Below are positions 46,294-59,455 of a stretch of DNA of 64,000 bases, piece after piece; the stretch's first letter is position 1, and each line of letters opens with the position of its first letter. The position numbers were made by a program, and so were the translations under genes. Where the stretch lies: contig CAJQUN010000003.1 in assembly GCA_907163345.1 (NCBI GenBank), positions 10,148,821-10,212,820 of the forward strand, written 5' to 3'. This DNA comes from Haberlea rhodopensis. Taxonomy: Eukaryota > Streptophyta > Magnoliopsida > Lamiales > Gesneriaceae. Below the pieces are notes generated by a model. It was not told where the DNA came from and made no database searches. It worked only from the letters and a program-made list of their open reading frames with translations.

Positions 46294-46537
46294 TGAAGTG
46301 TGTGGGTGACAAAAAAAGATGGCCTCTTTTGTTTGTGGCAAGAAAAAAGTTGTGATGGTCACTGCCAATGTTAATTATCTATCTGTATCTTGGTATTGAA
46401 GTTGTTTTTCTGTGTATGAAGTTTGTGATGCTCGATGTTTGATAATTATTATGGTTGTTAAAAAAGAAAATATAAATAAAAATATGTGACAGGAGGATAT
46501 TTTTGTCACTTTATGAATAAAATTAGTCTATACCACA
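46294..46537. other. Spacer between the peroxidase pseudogene and the Helitron array
   Basis: 3' remnant of the pseudogene, then AT-rich sequence up to the first Helitron 5' end. No gene. Confidence 0.5.
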
Positions 46538-48578
46538 TCTATATCTATATACCTATAAATGTGTGGATGTTGGGATGGTTTTTCAATTGTGAAATTACAT
46601 ATACACCCTTCATTCATTCATACATATATATAACCATACATATACATACATAATCTTCTTAAATTATACATCATAATTACTATTTGTTAATAACTATCAA
46701 TTAGTTAATTAATAATTAATAATAACATTAAAAGTACAAGATAATAATAAGATTAGAAAACATATCTATATTCTATATCAATTAGTTAATTAATAATTAA
46801 TAATAATCTATATTATTTTATTATTATTTATTACCTATAAATGTGTGGATGTTGGGATGGTATACCTATAAATGTGTGGATGTTGGGATGGTTTTCCAAT
46901 TGTGAAATTACATATACACCATTCATTCATTCATACATATATATAACCATACATATACATACATAATCTTCTTAAATTATACATCATAATTACTATTTGT
47001 TAATAACTATCAATTAGTTAATTAATAATTAATAATAATCTATATTATTTTATTATTATTTATTACCTATAAATGTGTGGATGTTGGGATGGTTTTCCAA
47101 TTGTGAAATTACATATACACCCTTCATTCATTCATACATATATATAACCATACATATACATACATAATCTTCTTAAATTATACATCATAATTACTATTTG
47201 TTAATAACTATCAATTAGTTAATTAATAATTAATAATAACATTAAAAGTACAAGATAATAATAAGATTAGAAAACATAATAAAATGTATTAAGTTTCATC
47301 AATTAAGTTACAAATTTATTCAATATTATTATTAGTAATTAGTAATAAGTAAAAATGTTAATTAACATATAATACCTTTTGATATAATGAACTAAAAAAA
47401 TAAGAAAATGTTTACGGCAGATGACAAAACTTGAATGTCAAATATATAATAATTAAAAATACTTGACTAAAGTAAGGAATGAAGAAAACCACTATCATTA
47501 ATATTAAATTAAAAAAAATGAATGTATTCAATGAGGACAAAGATAAATGCATTAAGCAATTGAATGTATTCAAATGATGTGGTGTGTTAAATGTAAAAAC
47601 TTGCAAATTTAATATAGTAAGAATTGTAAAGTTTCAACTATTAGTATTATGGAATTAAAGGAAAATTTATAATTACTTCGGTTTTTTCACTTCTTTTGTC
47701 AAGTTAATAATTGCTAAATACAATATCATATTTTTGTTACATCATGTTTTAATATTTATTTTTTAAACAACCATACATATACATACATAATCTTCTTAAA
47801 TTATACATCATAATTACTATTTGTTAATAACTATCAATTAGTTAATTAATAATTAATAATAACATTAAAAGTACAAGATAATAATAAGATTAGAAAACAT
47901 AATAAAATGTATTAAGTTTCATCAATTAAGTTACAAATTTATTCTATATATATATATATACCTATAAATGTGTGGGTGTTGGGATTGTTTTCCAATTGTG
48001 AAATTACACATATGCATACATATACACCATTCATTCCTTCATCCATAGATATACATACATAATCTTCTTAAATTATACATCCCAATTAGTTAATTAATAA
48101 TTAATAATTAATAATAACATTAAAAGTACAAGATAATAATAAGATTAGAAAACATAATAAAATGTATTAAGTTTCAACAATTAAGTTACAAATTTATAAA
48201 CTTAAATTCGTACATCTTAATTACTAATTAATATAATTAATAATAGCAGTAAAACAATATAATAAAATTACAAATGATTGTGTCTCTTCCACTATCATAA
48301 CTTCCATTTTTTTTCTCCTTCGATTAGTTGTGCAAATATAATGTATTAAGTTTCAACAATTAAGTTACACATAAACTTAAATTCTTACATCTTAATTACT
48401 AATTAATATAACTAATAATAGTATTAAATTAATATAATAAAATTACAATTGATTGTGTCTCTTCCACTATCATAACTTTCATTTTTTTTCTCTCCTTCAA
48501 TTAGTTGTGCAATTATCATTATACCATTACTATCATTTATACATTTTCTTTAATATTCCATGCTAATTACTATTATTA
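46538..48578 (+). repeat. Left, diverged part of the Helitron array
   Basis: Units start at 46552, 46834, 46865, 47066 and 47961 with irregular spacings of 282, 31, 201, 895 and 652 bases. The 31-base unit is just a bare 5' tip. One unit lacks its 5' end (resumes at 47768 with CATACATATACATACATAATC). Sequence differences are larger than in the right part, for example GTGTGGGTGTTGGGATTG at 47969. Confidence 0.8.
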
Positions 48579-50784
48579 TCTATATATCTATATCTATATC
48601 TATATCTATATTCCTATAAATGTGTGGATGTTGGGATGGTTTTTCAATTGTGAAATTACATATACACCCTTCATTCATTCATACATATATATAACCATAC
48701 ATATACATACATAATCTTCTTAAATTATACATCATAATTACTATTTGTTAATAACTATCAATTAGTTAATTAATAATTAATAATAACATTAAAAGTACAA
48801 GATAATAATAAGATTACAAAACATAATAAAATGTATTAAGTTTCATCAATTAAGTTACAAATTTATTCAATATTATTATTAGTAATTAGTAATAAGTAAA
48901 AATGTTAATTAACATATAATACCTTTTGATATAATGAACTAAAAAAATAAGAAAATGTTTACGGCAGATGACAAAACTTGAATGTAAAATATATAATAAT
49001 TAAAATTAAAGAATAATATTTATTGAAACTCACACCTTTTCATTTTCCATGCTTGATCACTTTTAAACTATGATGCACGGATACTGACACGACGACAATG
49101 ACATATATTATACATGCACTATATTATAAATATTAAAAATTACATTTTTTAAATTCTAAAATCATGTAAAAATAACAAAAATATTCTTACCAAATTCAAG
49201 AAGAGTATAAATAAATACATGTCACAGAATCATCGTAATATTAAACATACTAACATCAAATGCATATTACTTCAATTAACATAAAGCTTAGCAAGCACGT
49301 CCAAATAAAATATAACATCAAATATATTCTTACCAAATTCAAGAAGCGCATAAATAAATGAATGGTACTAAAATCATTATAGTATCACTGATACAAGCAC
49401 CAAATGGATATTACTTCAATCACATAATGTATAACAAACACATCCAAATTTTATTTTAGTCAAAAGCTTTTTAACTTATACAATTAATCCCCAAAAGTAT
49501 CATTTTCTTGTCGGACACATTCTCGAAAGTGTCCGACACGGGTGTCCTAATTAATTTTAAATTTTAAATTAAGGACACGCCATGTGGCGTCAGAGAAGTG
49601 TCCGATGAGTGTCGGTGTTCTAGAAGTGTCTGACACTGCACCAAGTGATTTTCAGGAGTATCTGTGCATTATAGCTTTTAAATTACAAGATTATAATCTT
49701 CTTAAACTTAATTACTAATTGTTAATAATTATCAATTAGTTAATTAATAACAACATTAAAAATATAATGAAATGTATTAAGTTTCAACCATTAAGTTACA
49801 AATTTATAAACTTAAATTCGTACATCTTAATTACTAATTAATATAATTAATAATAGTAGTAAAAAAATATAATAAAATTACCAAATATCAAATAATATGC
49901 TAATAATAATTATAAAATATACTAAAATTACCAAATGTCAAATAATAATTATAAGCACTAATTAATTTAGGACAATATCACGTAAAAAGATGAGAATAAC
50001 ATAAAAATAAAATATAAAAATGTGGAACAAGTGCAAATTCAATTATGAAATGATACAATATCCTTCAAATCGTTTCCCTTCCTGCAGGTACAAGGGAAAT
50101 AATTTCATTTTAGCTATAAAATTTTAAACTTTTAAATAATTATCTATCATTTCTATATTTACTTAATTACACATTCTTATTGACATCTCATCATTATCTC
50201 ACACCTCTTCATTTTCAATATTAAATCACAGTTAATGCTTTAAGTTAGAACTTTATAAAATTAAATTTTACATCATAATTACTAACTACTAATAATTATT
50301 AATTAATTAAAAATAAAAGTTATAAAAAAATATGAGATTGTTAATGCATTTTCTTATTTTCTTACTTTATTGTACTTTATTATACAATGAGTGATTTAAT
50401 TATAATTTTTTTAGTTTTATTGAAAATAGTTTATTGCTTCATTTTTATTTATCATATATTTCACCTTAAATTGTAAGAATAGTTATTGGACCAAAACAAA
50501 CTAGAAAATTTCAAAACATGATCATTAATGATTATGATTAAAAGATTAAATAATATGGTAACAAAGAATTATACTCATTTTAGTTTTGCTACTATGGGGA
50601 AAAGGGAAAAAAACCTAATAATTTCAAGTATTAATCATTACCATTAATTAATTATTCTTACATACACATAAAAAATAGACAAACTAATATGATATTAAAA
50701 TTAATATTATATTTTCAATTTTAAAATTTAAAACCGTAGTTAAACTTACTGATATTCACGTGCGATGCACGTGCTTTATACTAG
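48579..50784 (+). mobile_element. Full-length non-autonomous Helitron 1 (about 2.2 kb)
   Basis: Starts A|TCTATATATC at 48579 and ends with hairpin 50757-50773 and CTAG at 50781-50784. The next unit starts three bases later, so here two elements are truly end to end. Contains a nested hAT-like element (49068-49674). Confidence 0.82.
49068..49674. mobile_element. hAT-like element inside full-length Helitron 1
   Basis: Inverted ends CTATGATGCACGGATAC and GTATCTGTGCATTATAG. CTTTTAAA flanks both sides (49060-49067, 49675-49682), an 8-bp target duplication. The interior has GTGTCGGACAC-type words and no transposase. Confidence 0.78.
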
Positions 50785-53700
50785 TACCTATAAATGTGTG
50801 GATGTTGGGATGGTTTTTCAATTGTGAAATTACATATACACCCTTCATTCATTCATACATATATATAACCATACATATACATACATAATCTTCTTAAATT
50901 ATACATCATAATTACTATTTGTTAATAACTATCAATTAGTTAATTAATAATTAATAATAACATTAAAAGTACAAGATAATAATAAGATTAGAAAACATAA
51001 TAAAATGTATTAAGTTTCATCAAATAAGTTACAAATTTATTCAATATTATTATTAGTAATTAGTAATAAGTAAAAATGTTAATTAACATATAATACCTTT
51101 TGATATAATTAACTAAAAAAATAAGAAAATGTTTACGGCAGATGACAAAACTTGAATGTCAAATATATAATAATTAAAATTAAAGAATAATATTTATTGA
51201 AACTCACACCTTTTCTTTTTCCATGCTTGATCACTTTTAAACTATGATGCACGGATACTGACATGACGATAATGACATATATTATACATGCACTATATTA
51301 TAAATATTAAAAATTACATTTTTTAAATTCTAAAACCATGTAAAAATAACAAAAATATTCTTAATATTAAACATACTAACATCAAATGCATATTACTTCA
51401 ATTAACATAAAGCTTAGCAAGCACGTCCAAATAAAATATAACATCAAATATATTCTTACCAAATTCAAGAAGCGCATAAATAAATGAATGGTACTAAAAT
51501 CATTATAGTATCACTGATACAAGCACCGAATGGATATTACTTCAATCACATAATGTTTAACCTATAAATGTGTGGATGTTGGGATGGTTTTTCAATTGTG
51601 AAATTACATATACACCCTTCATTCATTCATACATATATATAACCATACATATACATACATAATCTTCTTAAATTATACATCATAATTACTATTTGTTAAT
51701 AACTATCAATTAGTTAATTAATAATTAATAATAACATTAAAAGTACAAGATAATAATAAGATTAGAAAACATATCTATATCTATATACCTATAAATGTGT
51801 GGATGTTGGGATGGTTTTTCAATTGTGAAATTACATATACACCCTTCATTCATTCATACATATATATAACCATACATATACATACATAATCTTCTTAAAT
51901 TATACATCATAATTACTATTTGTTAATAACTATCAATTAGTTAATTAATAATTAATAATATCTATATACCTATAAATGTGTGGATGTTGGGATGGTTTTT
52001 CAATTGTGAAATTACATATACACCCTTCATTCATTCATACATATATATAACCATACATATACATACATAATCTTCTTAAATTATACATCATAATTACTAT
52101 TTGTTAATAACTATCAATTAGTTAATTAATAATTAATAATAACATTAAAAGTACAAGATAATAATAAGATTAGAAAACATAATAAAATGTATTAAGTTTC
52201 ATCAAATAAGTTACAAATTTATTCAATATTATTATTAGTAATTAGTAATAAGTAAAAATGTTAATTAACATATAATACCTTTTGATATAATTAACTAAAA
52301 AAATAAGAAAATGTTTACGGCAGATGACAAAACTTGAATGTCAAATATATAATAATTAAAATTAAAGAATAATATTTATTGAAACTCACACCTTTTCTTT
52401 TTCCATGCTTGATCACTTTTAAACTATGATGCACGGATACTGACATGACGACAATGACATATATTATACATGCACTATATTATAAATATTAAAAATTACA
52501 TTTTTTAAATTCTAAAACCATGTAAAAATAACAAAAATATTCTTAATATTAAACATACTAACATCAAATGCATATTACTTCAATTAACATAAAGCTTAGC
52601 AAGCACGTCCAAATAAAATATAACATCAAATATATTCTTACCAAATTCAAGAAGCGCATAAATAAATGAATGGTACTAAAATCATTATAGTATCACTGAT
52701 ACAAGCACCGAATGGATATTACTTCAATCACATAATGTTTAACCTATAAATGTGTGGATGTTGGGATGGTTTTTCAATTGTGAAATTACATATACACCCT
52801 TCATTCATTCATACATATATATAACCATACATATACATACATAATCTTCTTAAATTATACATCATAATTACTATTTGTTAATAACTATCAATTAGTTAAT
52901 TAATAATTAATAATAACATTAAAAGTACAAGATAATAATAAGATTAGAAAACATATCTATATCTATATATCTATATACCTATAAATGTGTGGATGTTGGG
53001 ATGGTTTTTCAATTGTGAAATTACATATACACCCTTCATTCATTCATACATATATATAACCATACATATACATACATAATCTTCTTAAATTATACATCAT
53101 AATTACTATTTGTTAATAACTATCAATTAGTTAATTAATAATTAATAATAACATTAAAAGTACAAGATAATAATAAGATTAGAAAACATAATAAAATGTA
53201 TTAAGTTTCATCAATTAAGTTACAAATTTATTCAATATTATTATTAGTAATTAGTAATAAGTAAAAATGTTAATTAACATATAATACCTTTTGATATAAT
53301 TAACTAAAAAAATAAGAAAATGTTTACGGCAGATGACAAAACTTGAATGTCAAATATATAATAATTAAAATTAAAGAATAATATTTATTGAAACTCACAC
53401 CTTTTCTTTTTCCATGCTTGATCACTTTTAAACTATGATGCACGGATACTGACATGACGACAATGACATATATTATACATGCACTATATTATAAATATTA
53501 AAAATTACATTTTTTAAATTCTAAAACCATGTAAAAATAACAAAAATATTCTTAATATTAAACATACTAACATCAAATGCATAGTACTTCAATTAACATA
53601 AAGCTTAGCAAGCACGTCCAAATAAAATATAACATCAAATATATTCTTACCAAATTCAAGAAGCGCATAAATAAATGAATGGTACTAAAATCATTATAGT

Positions 53701-53964
53701 ATCACTGATACAAGCACCGAATGGATATTACTTCAATCACATAATGTTTAACCTATAAATGTGTGGATGTTGGGATGGTTTTTCAATTGTGAAATTACAT
53801 ATACACCCTTCATTCATTCATACATATATATAACCATACATATACATACATAATCTTCTTAAATTATACATCATAATTACTATTTGTTAATAACTATCAA
53901 TTAGTTAATTAATAATTAATAATAACATTAAAAGTACAAGATAATAATAAGATTAGAAAACATA
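50785..53964 (+). repeat. Higher-order part of the Helitron array (truncated units of 774 and about 181-235 bp)
   Basis: Start-to-start distances are 774, 227, 181, 774, 235, 774 and 233. All 774-bp units stop at the same place, CATAATGTTTAA, and most short ones stop at AGAAAACAT before a new 5' end. The pair 774 + about 234 repeats with a period of about 1.0 kb (51969-52978-53985). The units are nearly identical. Confidence 0.88.
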
Positions 53965-56132
53965 TCTATATCTATATCTATATACCTATAAATGTGTGGA
54001 TGTTGGGATGGTTTTTCAATTGTGAAATTACATATACACCCTTCATTCATTCATACATATATATAACCATACATATACATACATAATCTTCTTAAATTAT
54101 ACATCATAATTACTATTTGTTAATAACTATCAATTAGTTAATTAATAATTAATAATAACATTAAAAGTACAAGATAATAATAAGATTAGAAAACATAATA
54201 AAATGTATTAAGTTTCATCAATTAAGTTACAAATTTATTCAATATTATTATTAGTAATTAGTAATAAGTAAAAATGTTAATTAACATATAATACCATTTG
54301 ATATAATTAACTAAAAAAATAAGAAAATGTTTACGGCAGATGACAAAACTTGAATGTCAAATATATAATAATTAAAATTAAAGAATAATATTTATTGAAA
54401 CTCACACCTTTTCTTTTTCCATGCTTGATCACTTTTAAACTATGATGCACGGATACTGACATGACGACAATGACATATATTATACATGCACTATATTATA
54501 AATATTAAAAATTACATTTTTTAAATTCTAAAACCATGTAAAAATAACAAAAATATTCTTAATATTAAACATACTAACATCAAATGCATATTACTTCAAT
54601 TAACATAAAGCTTAGCAAGCACGTCCAAATAAAATATAACATCAAATATATTCTTACCAAATTCAAGAAGCGCATAAATAAATGAATGGTACTAAAATCA
54701 TTATAGTATCACTGATACAAGCACCGAATGGATATTACTTCAATCACATAATGTTTAACAAACACATCCAAATTTTATTTTAGTCAAAAGCTTTTTAACT
54801 TATACAATTAATCCCCAAAAGTATCATTTTCTTGTCGGACACATTCTCGAAAGTGTCCGACACGGGTGTCCTAATTAATTTTAAATTTTAAATTAAGGAC
54901 ACGCCATGTGGCGTGTCCGATACGTGTCAGAGAAGTGTCCGATGAGTGTCGGTGTTCTAGAAGTGTCTGACACTGCACCAAGTGATTTTCAGGAGTATCC
55001 GTGCATCATAGCTTTTAAATTACAAGATTATAATCTTCTTAAATTATACATCTTAATTACTAATTGTTAATAATTATCAATTAGTTAATTAATAACAACA
55101 TTAAAAATATAATGAAATGTATTAAGTTTCAAACATTAAGTTACAAATTTATAAACTTAAATTCGTACATCTTAATTACTAATTAATATAATTAATAATA
55201 GTAGTAAAAAAATATAATAAAATTACAAATATCAAATAATATGCTAATAATAATTATAAAATATACTAAAATTACCAATGTCAAATAATAATTATAAGCA
55301 CTAATTAATTTAGGACAATATCACGTCAAAAGATGAGAATAACATAAAAATAAAATATAAAATATAAAAATGTGGAACAAGTGCTAATTCAATTATGAAA
55401 TGATACAATATCCTTCAAATCGTTTCCCTTCCTGCAGGTACAAGGGAAATAATTTCATTTTAGCTATAAAATTTTAAACTTTTAAATAATTATCTATCAT
55501 TTCTATATTTACTTAATTACACATTCTTATTGACATCTCATCATTATCTCACACCTCTTCATTTTCCATATTAAATCACAGTTAATGCTTTAAGTTAGAA
55601 CTTTATAAAATTAAATTTTACATCCTAATTACTAACTACTAATAATTATTAATTAATTAAAAAATAAAATTTATAAAAAAATATGAGATGTTAATGCATT
55701 TTCTTATTTTCTTACTTTATTGTACTTTATTATACAATGAGTGATTTAATTATAATTTTTTTAGTTTTATTAAAAATAATTTATTGCTTCATTTTTATTT
55801 ATCATATATTTCACCTTAAATTGCAAGAATAGTTATTGGACCAAAACAAACTAGAAAATTTCAAAACATGATCATTAATGATTATGATTAAAAGATTAAA
55901 TAATATGGTAACAAAGAATTATACTCATTTTAGTTTTGCTACCATGGGGAAAAGGGAAAAAAACCTAATAATTTCAAGTATTAATCATTACTATTAATTA
56001 CTTATTCTTACACACATAAAAAATAGACAAACTAATATGATATTAAAATTAATATTATATTTTCAATTTTAAAATTTAAAACCGTAGTTAAACTTACTGA
56101 TATTCACGTGCGATGCACGTGCTTTATACTAG
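53965..56132 (+). mobile_element. Full-length non-autonomous Helitron 2 (about 2.17 kb)
   Basis: Starts A|TCTATATCTATATC at 53965 and ends with hairpin 56105-56121 and CTAG at 56129-56132, followed by T of the flanking DNA. About 95% or more alike to full-length unit 1, including the nested hAT-like element. Confidence 0.83.
54440..55011. mobile_element. hAT-like element inside full-length Helitron 2
   Basis: Same nested element as at 49068-49674, with better-preserved ends CTATGATGCACGGATAC and GTATCCGTGCATCATAG and the same flanking CTTTTAAA. Lengths differ (572 against 607 bp) through internal indels. Confidence 0.8.
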
Positions 56133-56689
56133 TATTATCAAGTATATCAAACACAATATTTCTTTATCATATTTTAGTAATCATATGAACCAAACATAAT
56201 ATAACTTTTTCCATTAGTTTACTTATCAATCCATTATCCACTTTTTAATCTATCAATCATTTATCCTATCATAGCAACCAAACACAGTTTTAAAGGATTC
56301 AAAAACCCTTCAATATATTCCTCCTTAAATCGCAGTGACCCATCAGCAGATAACTTGGTGGAGACAATGAAGTTGCCCTCCATCTGCACAGGACTCAGCC
56401 TTCTCCGCTCTGCCGTTTGCACTTCAGTTCTAGTATGTTCATAAGAAGAAATGGATTTTTTTATCGTAGTAGGAGAACCAGTGTAACAAATTGTTTTTTA
56501 ACGTAGACATTTTTCCACATCAAACGTGTAACTAATATAGCTTAGTCGAACAAAAAATCTCACAACAAATAACCCTGGGCTTCCTGATTCAAACCATTCG
56601 AAGTGGGAAATGCCAAAATATTTTTAGGATGCACGATGCCAAAAGTCCTTTTATCAATACACTTTTTTTTTTTTGCTAAGTTTCGATCT
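56133..56689. other. Spacer right of the Helitron array
   Basis: Begins with a segment containing AACCAAACATAAT and AACCAAACACAG, resembling a PIF/Harbinger-type MITE end. A short plus-strand frame at 56371 (MKLPSICTGLSLLRSAV) might be the first exon of something but has no partner that I can see. Confidence 0.4.
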
Positions 56690-57604
56690 AATTACTGCAA
56701 CTTATATCATCGATGGTTATGCTTCTCCTTCGATCTCTAGTCGCAATTTTCTGACCATACCTAGCAAATACATCCGTTATATCAAACAATCAAACTTCTC
56801 CCAACTTGTCAGCCATGCCTCAAACAGTACCTTCCTCGTTCGAAAAGTAATGCAAAAACTTGTTGTAATCAAATCTTGGCACCTCAACTCCTCTATCCAT
56901 CACCCTCTCCACATATTTTGTTGCTTCCAGTGATTTCCCTGCTTTCACCAAATCTCCAACAAAATGCTGTCAAAATTAATCAATGGATCTTCCCCTTTCC
57001 TTCCTCTCTTCCCCAAATGACCTTTCAATAACATGATATATGTATGCATGGAAGACTCGCACCCTTGCCTGATCATCTCCCTAAACACCTGTGTTGCTTC
57101 GGTCGCCTTCTTTAATCTCAAAAGCCCCTTAATCATCCCATTGTACGCATTTATATCTGCCATTTCAACCCCTTGGAAAATCTTGTAGCCCTCCACAATC
57201 CTTCCTCTCTACTCATGACCCCATAAATTTATTTCAACCTTTAATCCCCTCATATTCATCTCCTCAAGTACTGCATAACTCTCTGCAATCTTGCCTCTAT
57301 TACACAACCACTGGAACATTTGTCATTCTCATAGATTGAAAGAGCTTCAAAGCCTCATCGAAATTGTTGTTCTTGAAAAGGGTTTCCAACATAATGCTCG
57401 ACAGAATTAATATCTAGTTTAAAACCTTCATACACCATCAAATTCCACACCTTTGAGGCCTCAATGAAATCACCAACATCACAAAAACCATATACCAACC
57501 ACGTATAAGTCTCACCATCAGGCTTAATAACATCCTTCAACTTCACCACTAGATGCTTGGCCTCCAAAACAAGCTTATTTCTGCACAAAACCTCCACCAC
57601 CTAA
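56690..57604 (-). pseudogene. PPR pseudogene similar to At1g26500
   Basis: On the minus strand from 57600: MVEVLCRNKLVLEAKHLVVKL, KPDGETYTWLVYGFCDVGDF, then a gap and frameshifts, GVEMADINAYNGMIKGLLRL, QVFREMIRQGCESSMHTYIML, KAGKSLEATKYVERVMDRG, FDYNKFLHYFSNEEGTV-stop and VFARYGQKIATRDRRRS. The order matches the C-terminal half of a P-class PPR protein that I recall as At1g26500. The N-terminal half is missing and several stops and shifts are present. Unrelated in sequence to PPR1-3. Confidence 0.88.
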
Positions 57605-57649
57605 TTAAAGATCTCAACTTTATATTCGTATAGCTGGACGATATGTAAT

Positions 57650-57870
57650 CGCAATTCTAGATTTTGTGTTAATTCTAATGGTTCACTGTGATTGTCTCAT
57701 GATAATAGCATTAAGATGGCAACAAAGAGTTCTGTTGATATCACAAATAACATATCATTAGACAATGTCCTTCAAGTTCCCGCCTTCGAATCTAACTTGC
57801 TTTGCATTTCAAAAATAAACACGGATCATCATTGTACTGTCATTTTTATCCTCATTTTTGCTCGTTTCAC
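57650..57870 (+). mobile_element. Scrap of Copia protease region
   Basis: Reads DITNNISLDNVLQVPAFESNLLCISKINTD, the conserved stretch just after the Copia protease (usually NVLYVP...NLLSVSKL). No other Copia part lies nearby. Confidence 0.75.
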
Positions 57871-58769
57871 AACAAGTTGACGGGGAGGATAATAAGAATT
57901 GGTAAAGAAAGAAATTGATTATATCATCTAGAATGAAGCCTTTCGAATCCTAATATTCTGGTATTTTATATTTACCGATGTTGATTTAACTGGCTACTTT
58001 CCCGTGTTTCTCTAGTGTAGTTGAAACTTCGCAGCTTATACTTAAATATCCAATTGTTCTCAAGAAGATTTAATAGGCAAGTTTAGTGCATTATCATAAA
58101 CAGGTTCATCTTCCTATAAATTAGGCAAATGGGATAGGTGTATCATAAACCGAGAATGTTGGACTTCTTCTGAAATGTATGGTCAAAACATGTCTGCACA
58201 TTTTCCTGTTCCTTACGGAACAAATAGTCAATTATCATCTTGTTCCTTCACATTAATCTGAGGAATAATTCATCTCTGGCCCACACTTTGGCACGTTCTA
58301 TCTTTTCCGGATGTAAGATACTATAAAAAAATGTGTATGTTGGTTATGGTTCCTAAGCCCATTCTCCTTCAAAAATAAAATACATCGTCAATAATAGAAA
58401 GGGCAGTCTAGAAGAATCTAAAACCAGCAACAGAGTGACTGTAAGCATTTCAACAATGGCGAAGAAAGACAATTGCAGGAGGTATGTTTTGATCTTCTTT
58501 AATTCTGCGTTGATGTAGTTGCTATTTGAGGTATATGTCCAAGTTTTGATCGACGTAGAACAGGTGACAAAGAACTTAACACACGTTTAAAATCTTCATC
58601 AGTTAAATTTACAGATACATATGCTATTGACAAGGGGTAACAAAAGTCACCGACTTCCAAAAGAAATTCTGAAATTGGTGCATCAAGAAAAAGTAAATGT
58701 TTAACAACGAGAGTAGATAATGCATTCTTAATTGATTTTACGGATAAGTAAATTTCAAGCAAATGGGCT
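57871..58769. other. Intergenic region
   Basis: No gene supported. ATGGCGAAGAAAGACAATTG at 58456 followed by AGGAG|GTATGT could be a first exon with a donor site, without a matching second exon. A minus-strand open frame at 58499-58762 is unassigned. Confidence 0.4.
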
Positions 58770-59455
58770 ATATTTTAGTGGAGCTAATTATTTGGTTGAT
58801 CTGCTGAGCCATTTGCAACTGCATCTGAATCTGTAACATCTCAGCAAGAACATCCTCAGCAGTCGGCTGTGGCTGAGAAATTACCGGGATCTGGATTTGG
58901 ACTTGATTCTCAGGTTCACAATCTCCATACAGCCCTGGTTTCACCTCGTTAGTAGCACAAAAGGTGTGGATCCTAAAACCACACTCAGGTTTCTCACAAA
59001 ATAATACCAGTGCTTAGAGCTCAACTCTTTTGTACAAATCTTGCAGTGTACAGGGAGCCATTAAAATCTGGAAGTTTGAAGCTGAGAAATACCTCATGTT
59101 CATGGGCTTTCTGGGTCACTTTGGGAGGCAAATAGGCGCAATGCAAATGGACATCCACCTCACATCGGACAGCAGTAGGAAAACGCCCTTCCTGGTGTGC
59201 CACAACCGTTGCACAGATACGCGCTGCTGCAGTAGGTGAGGCTAGGCAAGAGAACAAGGGGTGCTCCGGGTGGGCCGGATGCTTAACATATCGGTTTGCG
59301 TTCCCGCAGTGCTCATGGAGGAAGAAATTGCAGTTCCAGCAGGCAAAGATGGAGTCTTGGCACGGCAAATGACAGCCGTGGCTCTGAAATAGCTGCCCCG
59401 CCTGAACTCTGTAGAGTGCCAACGTATGCTGCTGGCTGAAATGCTTGTACTCCAT
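58770..59455 (-). pseudogene. DC1-domain protein, frame broken
   Basis: Starts at 59455 (MEYKHFSQQHTLALYRVQAG), with CWNCNFFLHEHC and HPAHPEHPL, the C-x2-C and His pattern of a DC1 (divergent C1) zinc-binding domain. A second domain (CNGCGTPGRAFSYCC then CEVDVHLHCAYLP) is read only by changing frame near 59165. A third (CKICTKELSSKHWYYF then CEKPECGFRIHTFC) needs two more changes near 59045 and 58995. The C-terminal tail (EDVLAEMLQIQMQLQMAQQINQ, about 58860-58790) is a Q- and M-rich, probably helical stretch. DC1 proteins are plant-specific and often stress or defence related. At least three shifts make it a pseudogene, unless there are sequence errors. Confidence 0.85.

Larger units (their letters stand above)
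46538..56132 (+). mobile_element. Head-to-tail array of non-autonomous Helitrons (9.6 kb)
   Basis: Fourteen copies of one 5' end, CCTATAAATGTGTGGATGTT, mostly preceded by A|TCTATATCTATATA, start at 46552, 46834, 46865, 47066, 47961, 48613, 50787, 51561, 51788, 51969, 52743, 52978, 53752 and 53985. Only two 3' ends exist (CTAG at 50781-50784 and 56129-56132), each after the hairpin CACGTGC-GAT-GCACGTG. TC start, hairpin, CTAG and T after it are the Helitron signature. No Rep/helicase gene is present, so movement would depend on an autonomous relative. All units point the same way. No other gene lies in the array. Confidence 0.85.

Noticed and set aside
46538..56132. CRISPR-like or centromeric satellite array
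   Set aside because: Units have Helitron ends, variable lengths and no spacers; a plant nuclear context also excludes CRISPR.
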